The notes below the pieces were generated by a model, which saw nothing but the letters and a program-made list of their open reading frames with translations, ran no database searches and was not told the DNA's origin. From Vibrio hibernica (GTDB lineage: Bacteria; Pseudomonadota; Gammaproteobacteria; Enterobacterales; Vibrionaceae), in assembly GCF_015223435.1 (NCBI RefSeq), contig NZ_VHKO01000001.1, positions 186,001 to 250,000 of the forward strand: a stretch of DNA of 64,000 nt, read 5' to 3'. Position 1 is the first letter of the stretch; the number at the start of each line of letters is the position of its first letter. A program made the position numbers and the translations under genes. Shown piece by piece: positions 26,989-35,320 of the stretch.

Positions 26989-27299
26989 TTTCTTCCTTAA
27001 AATTAACATTGTTTTGATAATGTTATCACAATGAAATCACGTCTTATTCAATATTTAGATAACGAATATTTTATAGTTTAGTTCAATTACGTAATCGCCA
27101 CGTTAATGGCATGCTCACAGGGTATTCATAATCAATCGAGAACCAAATTATAGCTATCTTGAGCTTTCTTTTATCCTACAGCCTAAAGTTACACCTCTCT
27201 TCTCATAATGCACCGCTTTTGTTTTACATCAGACGGAACTTTTTCTATGATTTGAGCTCTATTAGCTTGTCATTTTAACTTAAGTTTGAATTCTCTATC
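26989..27299. other. Divergent creA / DsbA-like intergenic stretch
   Basis: About 310 bases between divergent genes. The perfect dyad tgataatgttatca (27015-27028) lies 27 bases upstream of the creA start and could be an operator; it is one base short of a Fur 7-1-7 palindrome. I see no RNA element. Confidence 0.35.
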
Positions 27300-27926
27300 A
27301 TGCATAAACATATAAAAAATATCGTTTTATTTTCAATTTCATTGATTTTTCTTTCGGCCTGTTCTGATAGTAGCACTCCAAAGGAAGGTGAAAAGTATCA
27401 AAAGCTCTCAACGGTATTAACACAGCCAAACATAAAACCTGTCACTGAAGTGTTTTCTTTAATGTGCGGCCATTGCCGTAACCTTGAACCTTCTATTGGG
27501 GAACTAGAAAAGCTAACCAATCAACAGTTTGGGAAGGTTCATGTTACCTTTAATGATCAAGCCCAAGTGTCCGCTCTCATTTATTACGCAGCAGAGATGC
27601 AGCTCAATAAGATTCCAGATGAAAAAATGCTTTCAGAATTATTTGCAGCCGTACAGCTAGGCGAAGGTTCAACCATGACTCAGAAGCAACAAGCAATTGA
27701 GCAAGTCTTCACCTCTCGCAATATTATTAGTCCATATAATTTCGATGAATTACAAAAGAAAGCTTTATTACGTTATTTAAATGAAGCTATAGAAATCACC
27801 AATCAAGCAAAATTTAATGCGGTACCAACTTTTATCGTCAAGGGTAAATATCAAGTTCTCATCACTGGCCATAAAGATATTCAAGATATCGCAAACACGA
27901 TAAACTACTTACTTAAACAGCCTTAG
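27300..27926 (+). CDS. DsbA-like thiol-disulfide oxidoreductase lipoprotein
   Basis: A 208-residue thioredoxin-fold protein. It has a lipobox FLSAC with the lipidated Cys at 21, the redox pair CGHC at 56-59 (MCGHCRNLEP), and the cis-proline motif VPTF near 176. The spacing and a helical insert between them fit DsbA. CGHC is less oxidising than the CPHC of E. coli DsbA. It is predicted to be anchored at a membrane facing the periplasm, where it would oxidise or shuffle disulfides. No DsbB is nearby. An anchored FKBP follows 71 bases downstream. No clear SD precedes the ATG. Confidence 0.82.
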   Translation: MHKHIKNIVLFSISLIFLSACSDSSTPKEGEKYQKLSTVLTQPNIKPVTEVFSLMCGHCRNLEPSIGELEKLTNQQFGKVHVTFNDQAQVSALIYYAAEMQLNKIPDEKMLSELFAAVQLGEGSTMTQKQQAIEQVFTSRNIISPYNFDELQKKALLRYLNEAIEITNQAKFNAVPTFIVKGKYQVLITGHKDIQDIANTINYLLKQP

Positions 27927-27997
27927 AACATGTATTTGATTTGCTATTTTAAGTCAGGAAATCTAGGCACTTATCGATAAATAAAGGATTAAGTTAA

Positions 27998-28471
27998 GTG
28001 AAAATATTATTACCCATTATTCTGCTACTTTTAGTTGGTTTTTTATTGTATCGCTCTATCAATACCACGAAAACGGCAGAACTAAATATTAAAGCGGGTG
28101 AAGGATTTTTAGCCGAAAATGCAACTAAAGAAGGTGTTATTACTACACCGACTGGTTTGCAATACCAAGTTCTGATGAAAGGGACTGGTGACAAGCATCC
28201 TACATCAACCAGTACCGTTCGTGTTCACTATCAAGGAACATTATTGGATGGTACCGAGTTTGATAGTTCATATAAACGCGGTGAGCCGATTGAATTTCAA
28301 CTCAATCAAGTCGTAAAAGGCTGGCAAGAAGGTCTTCAATATATGGTGACCGGTGAAAAAGTTCGCCTATTCATTCCATACCAACTTGGCTATGGAAAAT
28401 CAGGCAGTGGCCCTATTCCTGCTGGAGCAACGTTGATCTTTGAAGTAGAACTCTTGGATATTGTTAAATAA
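27998..28471 (+). CDS. Membrane-anchored FKBP-type peptidyl-prolyl isomerase
   Basis: Residues 4-20 are one membrane helix (LLPIILLLLVGFLLY), and the rest is a classic FKBP domain (RVHYQGTLLDGTEFDSSYKR, then VVKGWQEGLQYM, GEKVRLFIP, LGYGKSG and IPAGATLIFEVELLDI). The catalytic pocket aromatic and acidic residues are present. The anchor should place the domain in the periplasm. The start is GTG with AAAGGA about 12 bases upstream. It probably shares a transcript with the DsbA-like gene. Confidence 0.88.
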   Translation: MKILLPIILLLLVGFLLYRSINTTKTAELNIKAGEGFLAENATKEGVITTPTGLQYQVLMKGTGDKHPTSTSTVRVHYQGTLLDGTEFDSSYKRGEPIEFQLNQVVKGWQEGLQYMVTGEKVRLFIPYQLGYGKSGSGPIPAGATLIFEVELLDIVK

Positions 28472-28505
28472 AACTTGTATTGAAAATAACGCCCCAATAA
28501 ACGCT

Positions 28506-28536
28506 AAAGCCCTGAAATGCAATATTTCAGGGCTTT
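28506..28536. terminator. Perfect 13-bp terminator hairpin
   Basis: aaagccctgaaat (28506-28518) and atttcagggcttt (28524-28536) pair perfectly around a 5-base loop. It lies between the convergent FKBP and yqaB genes and can act on both strands. Confidence 0.85.
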
Positions 28537-28588
28537 CTTATTAGAGTAAAATCTTACTTTTCATTCATCATTTTTATATTAAGGGAAG

Positions 28589-29200
28589 TCATGATGATGC
28601 CATTTTATGATTGCTTTCGACTAATTCCCCATCCACTACCATAATACACGCCATTCCTGCCGCTAATGCCGCTTGCCGACCAATTTCAGTATCTTCAAAC
28701 ACCACACAATCTTTCGGTTTAATACCTAAACGCTCTGCCGCAAGTAAAAATGTATCTGGATTTGGTTTATGGTTTTCAACATCTCTAGAAGTGACTAAAG
28801 CATCAATCATTGTCAACATTCCATTGTATTCCAACAATTTCATCGCGTTATGGTGATTACTACCAGTGCCGATTGCTATTTTCTTCTGACCTTGAAATTG
28901 TTCTAATACTTGGTAAGTACAATCAATAATTTTTCCATCATGAATAAGGGAAGAAAAATAGGCCGTTTTAGTATCAGCCACTATAGCCGGCTCAATTTTA
29001 ACGTCATACTTCGCATTTAACTGTTTTGCAACTTTTAATGTGGGCATTCCCCCCATGCTGTGAATCCATTCCTTCTCATAGGGAAAATTATATTGCTCGG
29101 CGGTTTGTTGCCATGCTTTTAGATGAGATGGCATGGTATCGATTAAGGTGCCATCCATATCAAAAATAAGTGCTTTGTAATGAGATACATCTACAGTCAT
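28589..29200 (-). CDS. yqaB: HAD phosphatase, YqaB-type (fructose-1-phosphate / 6-phosphogluconate phosphatase)
   Basis: A 203-residue HAD hydrolase. Motif I is LIFDMDGTLIDTMPSH near residue 13, motif II AIGTGSNHHNAMKLL near 107, and HKPNPDTFLLAAERLGI and VVFEDTEIGRQAALAAGM supply the lysine and acid motifs. The cap and C-terminus follow E. coli YqaB closely. The beta-phosphoglucomutase group shares these motifs, so a mutase role cannot be excluded. Start: ATG 29200 with AAGG eight bases upstream; the in-frame GTG at 29209 overlaps the SD. Confidence 0.83.
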   Translation of the reverse strand: MTVDVSHYKALIFDMDGTLIDTMPSHLKAWQQTAEQYNFPYEKEWIHSMGGMPTLKVAKQLNAKYDVKIEPAIVADTKTAYFSSLIHDGKIIDCTYQVLEQFQGQKKIAIGTGSNHHNAMKLLEYNGMLTMIDALVTSRDVENHKPNPDTFLLAAERLGIKPKDCVVFEDTEIGRQAALAAGMACIMVVDGELVESNHKMASS

Positions 29201-29363
29201 ACTACCCACCTTAAATCAATATATAGCTAGAAATGTTATTTTAAACAGTGCTGCTTTCATCATTTAAGTGCTTACTGTTTCTCTAATACGATATAGCATA
29301 TCATTAGTATTAATAACAATCCGATAACTTAGACACATTCATTCATCTATTTATAATAAAACT

Positions 29364-29777
29364 ATGCTCAAAATCTCAAATAATGTCCAAATTCCTGATA
29401 GTGAAATCGAACTTACTGCTATACGGGCTCAAGGGGCTGGTGGGCAGAATGTCAATAAGGTGTCATCGGCCATCCACCTTAGGTTTGATGTAAACGCATC
29501 CAGTTTACCGGGTTTTTATAAAGAACGGTTACTGAAAATCTCTGATAAACGCTTAACTGGCGATGGTGTTATTGTTCTTAAAGCGCAACAATACCGTACT
29601 CAAGAACAAAATAGAGAAGATGCCCTATTGCGTTTAAAAGATCTGATCTTAGAGGCGACTAAAATAGAAAAGGTTCGCAGGGCCACGACACCGACTCGAT
29701 CGTCACAAAGAAAACATACCGATAAAAAAGTACAGCAAGGTCAAAAGAAGCAATTAAGAGGAAAGGTTCAATATTAA
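29364..29777 (+). CDS. arfB: Alternative ribosome-rescue factor ArfB
   Basis: ArfB (YaeJ) releases ribosomes stalled without a stop codon by hydrolysing peptidyl-tRNA. The 137-residue protein has the GGQ domain (RAQGAGGQNVNKVSSAIHLR near residue 22) and the basic C-terminal tail (SSQRKHTDKKVQQGQKKQLRG) that enters the empty mRNA channel. It lacks the codon-recognition domain of RF1/RF2. A terminator follows immediately. Confidence 0.94.
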   Translation: MLKISNNVQIPDSEIELTAIRAQGAGGQNVNKVSSAIHLRFDVNASSLPGFYKERLLKISDKRLTGDGVIVLKAQQYRTQEQNREDALLRLKDLILEATKIEKVRRATTPTRSSQRKHTDKKVQQGQKKQLRGKVQY

Positions 29778-29804
29778 AAAATCGCACTCAATGGTGCGAT
29801 TTTT
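29777..29804. terminator. Hairpin terminator between arfB and folE
   Basis: aaaaatcgcac pairs perfectly with gtgcgattttt around a 6-base loop. It starts at the arfB stop and faces folE, giving a bidirectional terminator. Confidence 0.88.
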
Positions 29805-29845
29805 ATAAAGTCTATTTTGATAAAGACATGCAAGGTAGATCTTAT

Positions 29846-30529
29846 TTAACGCAGGCCATGTAAAAATTCAGCGCGAGTTGCAGGGTTTGATTTGAATATT
29901 CCACCTAGCGCTGTCGTTGTCGTCACGCTGGTCGCATCCATGACACCACGAGATTTCACACAATAATGAGTGGCATCCATCGTAATGGCGACATCATCAG
30001 TTTCAAGTAATGCTTGTAGAGCAACTAAAATTTGCTGAGTCATACGCTCTTGAACTTGAGGGCGCTGAGCAAAAAAACGCACAATACGGTTGATTTTCGA
30101 TAGACCAATAATTTTCCCACGAGGAATATAAGCAACTGCAGCTTGCCCATCTATGGTCACTAAATGATGCTCACAAGTGCTAGTGACGGTAATATTTTTG
30201 ACTCGTACCATTTCGCTGCAAGACATTTTATTTTTAATGACCGTGATCTTAGGGAAGTTTTTATAATCCAACCCCGAAAATAGTTCATCTACATACATTT
30301 TGGCAATACGACGTGGTGTTTCTTCTAAGCTATCATCACTCAAATCGAGCTCTAACAATGTTAAAATCTCCCGCATGTGATGCTCTATACGCTCTTTTTT
30401 CTCTTCATTAGGAATATAATTCAAACACATCGGAGTTTCTATACCGCGCTGCTGTAACGCAGATTGAACTAATAACGCAGATTCACTTAAGCCTTGTTCG
30501 TTAAGAGTTTGAGATTCTAGATTTGACAT
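29846..30529 (-). CDS. folE: GTP cyclohydrolase I
   Basis: FolE converts GTP to dihydroneopterin triphosphate, the first step of folate synthesis. It is 227 residues. Zinc and active-site motifs are [20 protein letters not shown] near residue 117, [20 protein letters not shown] near 140, and [10 protein letters not shown] near 190 (Cys ligand). GGAG precedes the ATG. It is divergent from moeA. Confidence 0.95.
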   Translation of the reverse strand: MSNLESQTLNEQGLSESALLVQSALQQRGIETPMCLNYIPNEEKKERIEHHMREILTLLELDLSDDSLEETPRRIAKMYVDELFSGLDYKNFPKITVIKNKMSCSEMVRVKNITVTSTCEHHLVTIDGQAAVAYIPRGKIIGLSKINRIVRFFAQRPQVQERMTQQILVALQALLETDDVAITMDATHYCVKSRGVMDATSVTTTTALGGIFKSNPATRAEFLHGLR

Positions 30530-30705
30530 TATTTTCTCCGACTATACTGATGATAAAACTCGACTAGAAGCCAGATACTACTATTGAGTTGATGACAAGG
30601 ATACTCGTTCTCAAGCATAATTACATCCACAAATTACGTGTGCGCTTTGAGGCTGTAAATAGCTTTTCCCACGTAACCTGACTCACTTTCAAAACAGGAA
30701 AGACC

Positions 30706-31968
30706 ATGGACAGCTGTACGACCCCCGGCCTAATGCCTATAGATGATGCTTTAGCAAATATGCTCAAATCCATTACTCCAATTAACGCCACCACAAATAA
30801 ACCTTTAGCGGATAGCGTCGGTTATGTTTTAGCTCAAGATCTTCACTCTCCAATTAATGTGCCGCCTTTTGATAATTCAGCGATGGATGGTTATGCCGTT
30901 CGTATTGATGATTTAACCGAAACCACTACATTAACAATCGCAGGTAAATCATTTGCTGGTATTCCTTTTCAAGGTCAATGGCCTATAAAATCGTGTATTC
31001 GTATTATGACTGGCGCAAAAATACCACAAGGTTGCGATGCGGTGATCATGCAAGAGCAAGTGAGCATTAAGGGTGATGATGCCGACTTTTCTCAGGCGTT
31101 ACCTCTTCGTGATCAACAAAACATTCGATCTTTAGGTGAGGATATAAAGCAAAGTAATTTAGTTCTTCCCAAAGGACACCGATTAACCCCTCGTGATATT
31201 CCAATGATCGCAACTTTAGGCATTCCAACATTGACAGTGTTAAATAAGCCAAAGGTTGCATTCTTCTCGACAGGAGATGAATTGAAGCCATTAGGAACCG
31301 AGCTAAAAGAAGGCGAAATCTATGACAGTAATCGCTATGGCATTAAAATCATGCTGGAAAAATTTGGTTGTGAAGCCATTGATCTAGGCGTTATCCCTGA
31401 CGATAAAGAGCAGCTTAGACAAGCCTTTATTCGCGGCCAACAACAAGCAGATGTAGTGATCACATCTGGTGGCGTCAGTGTAGGCGAAGCCGATTATACA
31501 AAGATCATTTTAGAAGAACTTGGACAAATCGGCTTTTGGAAAATTGCTATGAAACCGGGCAAACCATTTGCATTCGGTAAACTAATCGCAACAGATAACA
31601 CATCGGATGCTATTTTCTGTGGTCTTCCTGGTAATCCAGTTTCTGCAATTTTGACTTTATATATTCTGGTCCAACCATTGTTGGCAAAACTAGCGGGTCA
31701 TTCTGATTGGAAGCCTCAACCAAGCATTCCAGCCAAAGCGTTAACACCATTTAATAAATTCCCAGGACGAACTGATTTTCAGCGCGGTATTTATTCGATT
31801 AATGACGATGGGCAATTTGAAGTTAGCAGTACAGGCAACCAAAGCTCTGGTGCATTCCGTTCTATGAGTATTGCTAACTGTTTTATTATTTTAGAAAGAG
31901 AGCGCGGTAGTGTTGAAGTAGGTGAAACGGTACACATTCAGCAGTTTGGCCCTGTATTCTATTCCTAA
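30706..31968 (+). CDS. moeA: Molybdopterin molybdenumtransferase MoeA
   Basis: MoeA inserts molybdate into adenylylated molybdopterin. The 420-residue protein shows NVPPFDNSAMDGYAVR near residue 55, RIMTGAKIPQGCDAVI near 100, FFSTGDEL near 187, and VITSGGVSVGEADYTK near 250 and CGLPGNPVSA near 308. moeB, which often follows moeA, is absent here. The product supplies cofactor to molybdoenzymes such as MsrP at 13071. AGGAAAG precedes the ATG. Confidence 0.94.
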   Translation: MDSCTTPGLMPIDDALANMLKSITPINATTNKPLADSVGYVLAQDLHSPINVPPFDNSAMDGYAVRIDDLTETTTLTIAGKSFAGIPFQGQWPIKSCIRIMTGAKIPQGCDAVIMQEQVSIKGDDADFSQALPLRDQQNIRSLGEDIKQSNLVLPKGHRLTPRDIPMIATLGIPTLTVLNKPKVAFFSTGDELKPLGTELKEGEIYDSNRYGIKIMLEKFGCEAIDLGVIPDDKEQLRQAFIRGQQQADVVITSGGVSVGEADYTKIILEELGQIGFWKIAMKPGKPFAFGKLIATDNTSDAIFCGLPGNPVSAILTLYILVQPLLAKLAGHSDWKPQPSIPAKALTPFNKFPGRTDFQRGIYSINDDGQFEVSSTGNQSSGAFRSMSIANCFIILERERGSVEVGETVHIQQFGPVFYS

Positions 31969-32005
31969 TCCCATGAATCAATTGTAATAGTTTCCTCACC
32001 AAATT

Positions 32006-32045
32006 AAAAAGGCTGAAAACATAGATCTGTTTTCAGCCTTTTTTT
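32006..32045. terminator. Strong terminator between moeA and alx
   Basis: aaaaaggctgaaaac (32006-32020) and its exact complement at 32029-32043 form a 15-bp stem followed by T. It serves convergent moeA and alx. Confidence 0.9.
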
Positions 32046-32072
32046 ACTTTTATATTCTACTATCAGAACTGA

Positions 32073-33026
32073 TTATCTAGTGACTTTCTTCGATGCTTTT
32101 TTATCTTTAATAATGGAAGCCACCACGGCCAGCGTCATTGTCATTAATAGCACCAATAATGACACCATGGTTGGAATCGCATAAGCCGTACCGATAAGCA
32201 GCATTTTACAACCGATGAAAATCATAATAAATGCGAGGGCTGGACGTAAATAAATAAATTTATCCAACATGCCCTCAAGCACAAAATACAGTGATCGCAA
32301 ACCTAATAAAGCAAATACATTAGCGGTTAAAACAAGGAAAGGTTCTTGTGTAACCGCAAAAATAGCGGGTATAGAATCTAAGGCAAACATCACATCAGTC
32401 ATGGCAATCACAACAACAACGATAACCAATGGCGTCACAAGCCAACCAGCATTGTCCTTCACTAACAGTTTAGTGCCTTGATAAGAATCACTGACTCTAA
32501 AGAATTTGCGTACTAATTTTTCAGGAAAAGAGCTAACAGACTCATCTTCTTCTGGCTCAGGTTTTGTGAGTTGATAACCAGTCCAAATTAAAAAGAAAGC
32601 GAAAACGTAAAGTACCCAATGGAAGGACTCCAATAATTCAGCGCCAACTGCAATCATAATGCCACGGAGGAATAATGCACCAATGACACCCCACAATAAA
32701 ACGCGAGGGCGCAGTTCTACAGGCACAGTAAATCGACCAAAGATTAAGGCAAACACGAACAAATTATCGACACTGAGTGATTTCTCTAGTAAGTAGCCTG
32801 TTAAGAATGCGGTAGCCGCATCATGAGGGGTATAAGGACTATCGGGCTCAAATACTGGCCAAAATTCATAAAGAGAAATAAAGAATAAAAGCGCCAAAAA
32901 CACCCAAAATAAACTCCAGAGTGCCGCTTTTTTGATGGTAACAACACCATTTCGAGTTTGCCATACATCCAGTGCAAACATGCACAAGGTCAGTAAACCA
33001 AAATAAGCATAAGTTGAAATGTGCAT
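32073..33026 (-). CDS. alx: TerC family membrane protein, Alx-like manganese exporter
   Basis: Alx of E. coli is a TerC-family transporter induced by alkaline pH and manganese, thought to export Mn2+. The 317-residue protein has about nine membrane helices and the family acidic motifs (AFLTGYLLEKSLSVDNLFVF near residue 75, and IVVVVIAMTDVMFALDSIP near 205), which place conserved Asp residues in the membrane. An yybP-ykoY type riboswitch with terminator lies in its leader. The SD AAGGAAAAGAG precedes the ATG. It may also relate to tellurite resistance, as the family name implies. Confidence 0.9.
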   Translation of the reverse strand: MHISTYAYFGLLTLCMFALDVWQTRNGVVTIKKAALWSLFWVFLALLFFISLYEFWPVFEPDSPYTPHDAATAFLTGYLLEKSLSVDNLFVFALIFGRFTVPVELRPRVLLWGVIGALFLRGIMIAVGAELLESFHWVLYVFAFFLIWTGYQLTKPEPEEDESVSSFPEKLVRKFFRVSDSYQGTKLLVKDNAGWLVTPLVIVVVVIAMTDVMFALDSIPAIFAVTQEPFLVLTANVFALLGLRSLYFVLEGMLDKFIYLRPALAFIMIFIGCKMLLIGTAYAIPTMVSLLVLLMTMTLAVVASIIKDKKASKKVTR

Positions 33027-33085
33027 CTCTTTTCCTTAAACGCGGAAAGAAACGGATCGTAAGAGATCAGACCTTCCGCATAATA

Positions 33086-33113
33086 TCAAAAAACATCAGG
33101 CAAATGCCTGATC
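33086..33113 (-). terminator. Intrinsic terminator in the alx leader
   Basis: On the minus strand atcagg pairs with cctgat (extendable by two bases) and is followed by gtttttt. It lies between the riboswitch aptamer and alx, 60-90 bases before the start codon, as expected for a transcription-controlling expression platform. Confidence 0.75.
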
Positions 33114-33119
33114 ATTAAA

Positions 33120-33275
33120 TTCTATGCGTTGGTCTCGTCTGAGTGATTATTTCATTGATAAAACGTCACAATGAGTAACCACCTTTGCTTACCGGAAAAA
33201 GGTCTATCACTATTTCAGTGGCCCTTTTCGAGATGACGACAAGCAAACTCGCGCTAACTACTCCCCAAACCAATA
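33120..33275 (-). ncRNA. yybP-ykoY family manganese riboswitch (aptamer region, approximate limits)
   Basis: On the minus strand the conserved ggggagtag box of the family begins at 33266, followed by ttagcgcgag and gtcgtcatctc at 33240-33230, and a second conserved stretch ccggtaagc near 33195. E. coli alx has the same riboswitch class, where Mn2+ binding allows read-through and translation. The terminator downstream fits that logic. Boundaries are by eye. The promoter is probably in 33276-33338. Confidence 0.75.
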
Positions 33276-33338
33276 AAGTGTACAAGTGATATTCTCGCCT
33301 TCCAAGAACTATTTCTTAATTTGTGTAAATTCGCTCAC

Positions 33339-35129
33339 TTAACTTTTTGTGGTATTAGACAATTGCTCGGTTTGATCCATTCTGATGTCAGCCTGACTAA
33401 CCGATAGTTGTTGAAAGCGATCTGGATGATATTTTAAGAACTCAATAAAACAATCAGCCATCGATAATGCGGTCACTTGTCCTTGTTGTTTCATATTAAC
33501 AATCGCGTCATACCCTTCCTTTCCTTTCATAGTATAAGCGGATGACGTGCCTTTAAAATAACGTGTCGATTCAACTTTCTGCCATATTTTTTGCTGACCA
33601 TTGGTATCAAAAGTATAAATTTCCAACTTCACAATACGTAAACCAAGGGGTTTATCTGCATGATATTCAAAACGTAAATTATGCGTATAAGGATAACTTC
33701 CCGATCCTGTTCCGATCACACCATTACCCAATGCGTTATTGATTGCCCCCTCTAATAATTGAGAAATATAACACCCTTGGATTTCATAACAGCCAATAGG
33801 AACCGCAAATGGCAATAATTTTCCAGCAATATCCGCAATAGTGATTTCACCCGGATCTAAAGATGTCCGTACGCCACCAGCATTATGGATAGAAAACTCA
33901 ATATCATGCCCTTGCTGATTTAAAGCAAACGCAAAGGATTCGGCGACTAATGGTGCGACCTCACTACCACCGTTTTCATCGGGAACCCTGACATGACGTA
34001 GTTTATAATCAGTTCGACCAATGATCGTTTGTTGTAAAGCTTTCACTTTTGGCATGTATTTATCGACCAAAATACTATGTACATCAGGGTTTTTTTTACA
34101 TATCACAACATGAGGATGTTGGCGTAAATATTGACATGCTTTTTCATGTGCGTCGTCCGTATGCGCTCGGCTTAAAGTGGCATCTAAGCATAAACGACGA
34201 CCTAAAAGCAGCTCATTCTTACCATTAAATTCACTCACGCACCCATAAGCATCAAACGTAATATCACAATGCCCCATCGTCTGAGCGTGGAACCCTGCTT
34301 GCACAACGTAAGTTTTATTGATTTTCTGGCCATAATCATCATCTTTCGTTAATCCAAGCGTCGAAAAGTCGCCTTGTAAACGGTGAGAGTGCCCACCAAC
34401 GATAATACCAATACCATCCACTTTCGCTGCCAGTTCTAAATCTGACTCATACCCTAAGTGGCTTAATAAAATGATGTTATTAATGCCTTGACGATGAATG
34501 GCGGCGACCGTTGCTTTCGCCACCTCAATCGAATTGATAAAAGGCGTATCAGCATCTGGCGTTGAAATGTCAGCCATCTTATCCAAAGCAAGACTAAATA
34601 TAGCAATACGCTCCCCATTAACCTCCTTTTCTATCCATGATGCATGCTTCTTGGTTGCAACATAGCTATGAAGACGATCAGAATCACTGACTTTAAATGG
34701 CTTATTTGGGTTTTCATTCGACACATCCCAATTACCAGCCAATAGTGGGAATTCAATGCGTTTGAGAAAATGGGCTACCGGCTCATTCCCCATGTCTAAT
34801 TCATGGTTACCCAGCGCCATTGCGTCCAACTTCAATGCATTAAGCATGTCAGCATTCGCTTTGCCTTTAAATAAAGAGAAATACAGCGTGCCTTGGAAGC
34901 AATCACCAGCATGTAAAAATAAAAAACCTTTTTGTTGCAGCTTAGCTTGCTCTCTTAACTGCTCCGCTCGTGTCGCAATTCGAGCAAAACCACCAGCGCT
35001 GACATACGGAGATAAAACCTGCTGATCTACCGTGATCTGAAGCTGTAGTGAGGTCGGTTCAAAATAGGAATGAGTGTCATTGATATGAGCCAGCGTTAAG
35101 CTCACAGATTGATGTTTTGTTTTTGTCAT
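33339..35129 (-). CDS. 5'-nucleotidase family metallophosphatase without signal peptide
   Basis: A 596-residue UshA-type protein: an N-terminal metallophosphatase domain with LAHINDTHSYFEP near residue 12, LHAGDCFQG near 68, ALGNHELDMGNEP near 95 and GIIVGGHSHRLQG near 243, and a C-terminal nucleotide-binding domain with SIHNAGGVRTSLDPG near 408 (Arg of the substrate site). Hydrolysis of nucleoside 5'-phosphates, UDP-sugars or cyclic phosphates is expected. Unlike UshA, there is no hydrophobic N-terminus: the metal motif begins within 15 residues of the ATG, so it may be cytoplasmic. It is alone, and its stop is close to the alx leader. Confidence 0.88.
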   Translation of the reverse strand: MTKTKHQSVSLTLAHINDTHSYFEPTSLQLQITVDQQVLSPYVSAGGFARIATRAEQLREQAKLQQKGFLFLHAGDCFQGTLYFSLFKGKANADMLNALKLDAMALGNHELDMGNEPVAHFLKRIEFPLLAGNWDVSNENPNKPFKVSDSDRLHSYVATKKHASWIEKEVNGERIAIFSLALDKMADISTPDADTPFINSIEVAKATVAAIHRQGINNIILLSHLGYESDLELAAKVDGIGIIVGGHSHRLQGDFSTLGLTKDDDYGQKINKTYVVQAGFHAQTMGHCDITFDAYGCVSEFNGKNELLLGRRLCLDATLSRAHTDDAHEKACQYLRQHPHVVICKKNPDVHSILVDKYMPKVKALQQTIIGRTDYKLRHVRVPDENGGSEVAPLVAESFAFALNQQGHDIEFSIHNAGGVRTSLDPGEITIADIAGKLLPFAVPIGCYEIQGCYISQLLEGAINNALGNGVIGTGSGSYPYTHNLRFEYHADKPLGLRIVKLEIYTFDTNGQQKIWQKVESTRYFKGTSSAYTMKGKEGYDAIVNMKQQGQVTALSMADCFIEFLKYHPDRFQQLSVSQADIRMDQTEQLSNTTKS

Positions 35130-35320
35130 AGTTCTTCTTATGGTCTTGACCCCTATTGTTCTTATAGAGATCGATAATCATTTATTTTCTTTAATTCTTC
35201 ACCATCATAAAGCTTCAATCATGACAACTCTATGACTATTTCAAATTTGTGAACAAAACAAACGCTTAGTGTAAGACATTCCTATAATCTATAGGAAAGC
35301 GATCATATGTGGGGTACTGA

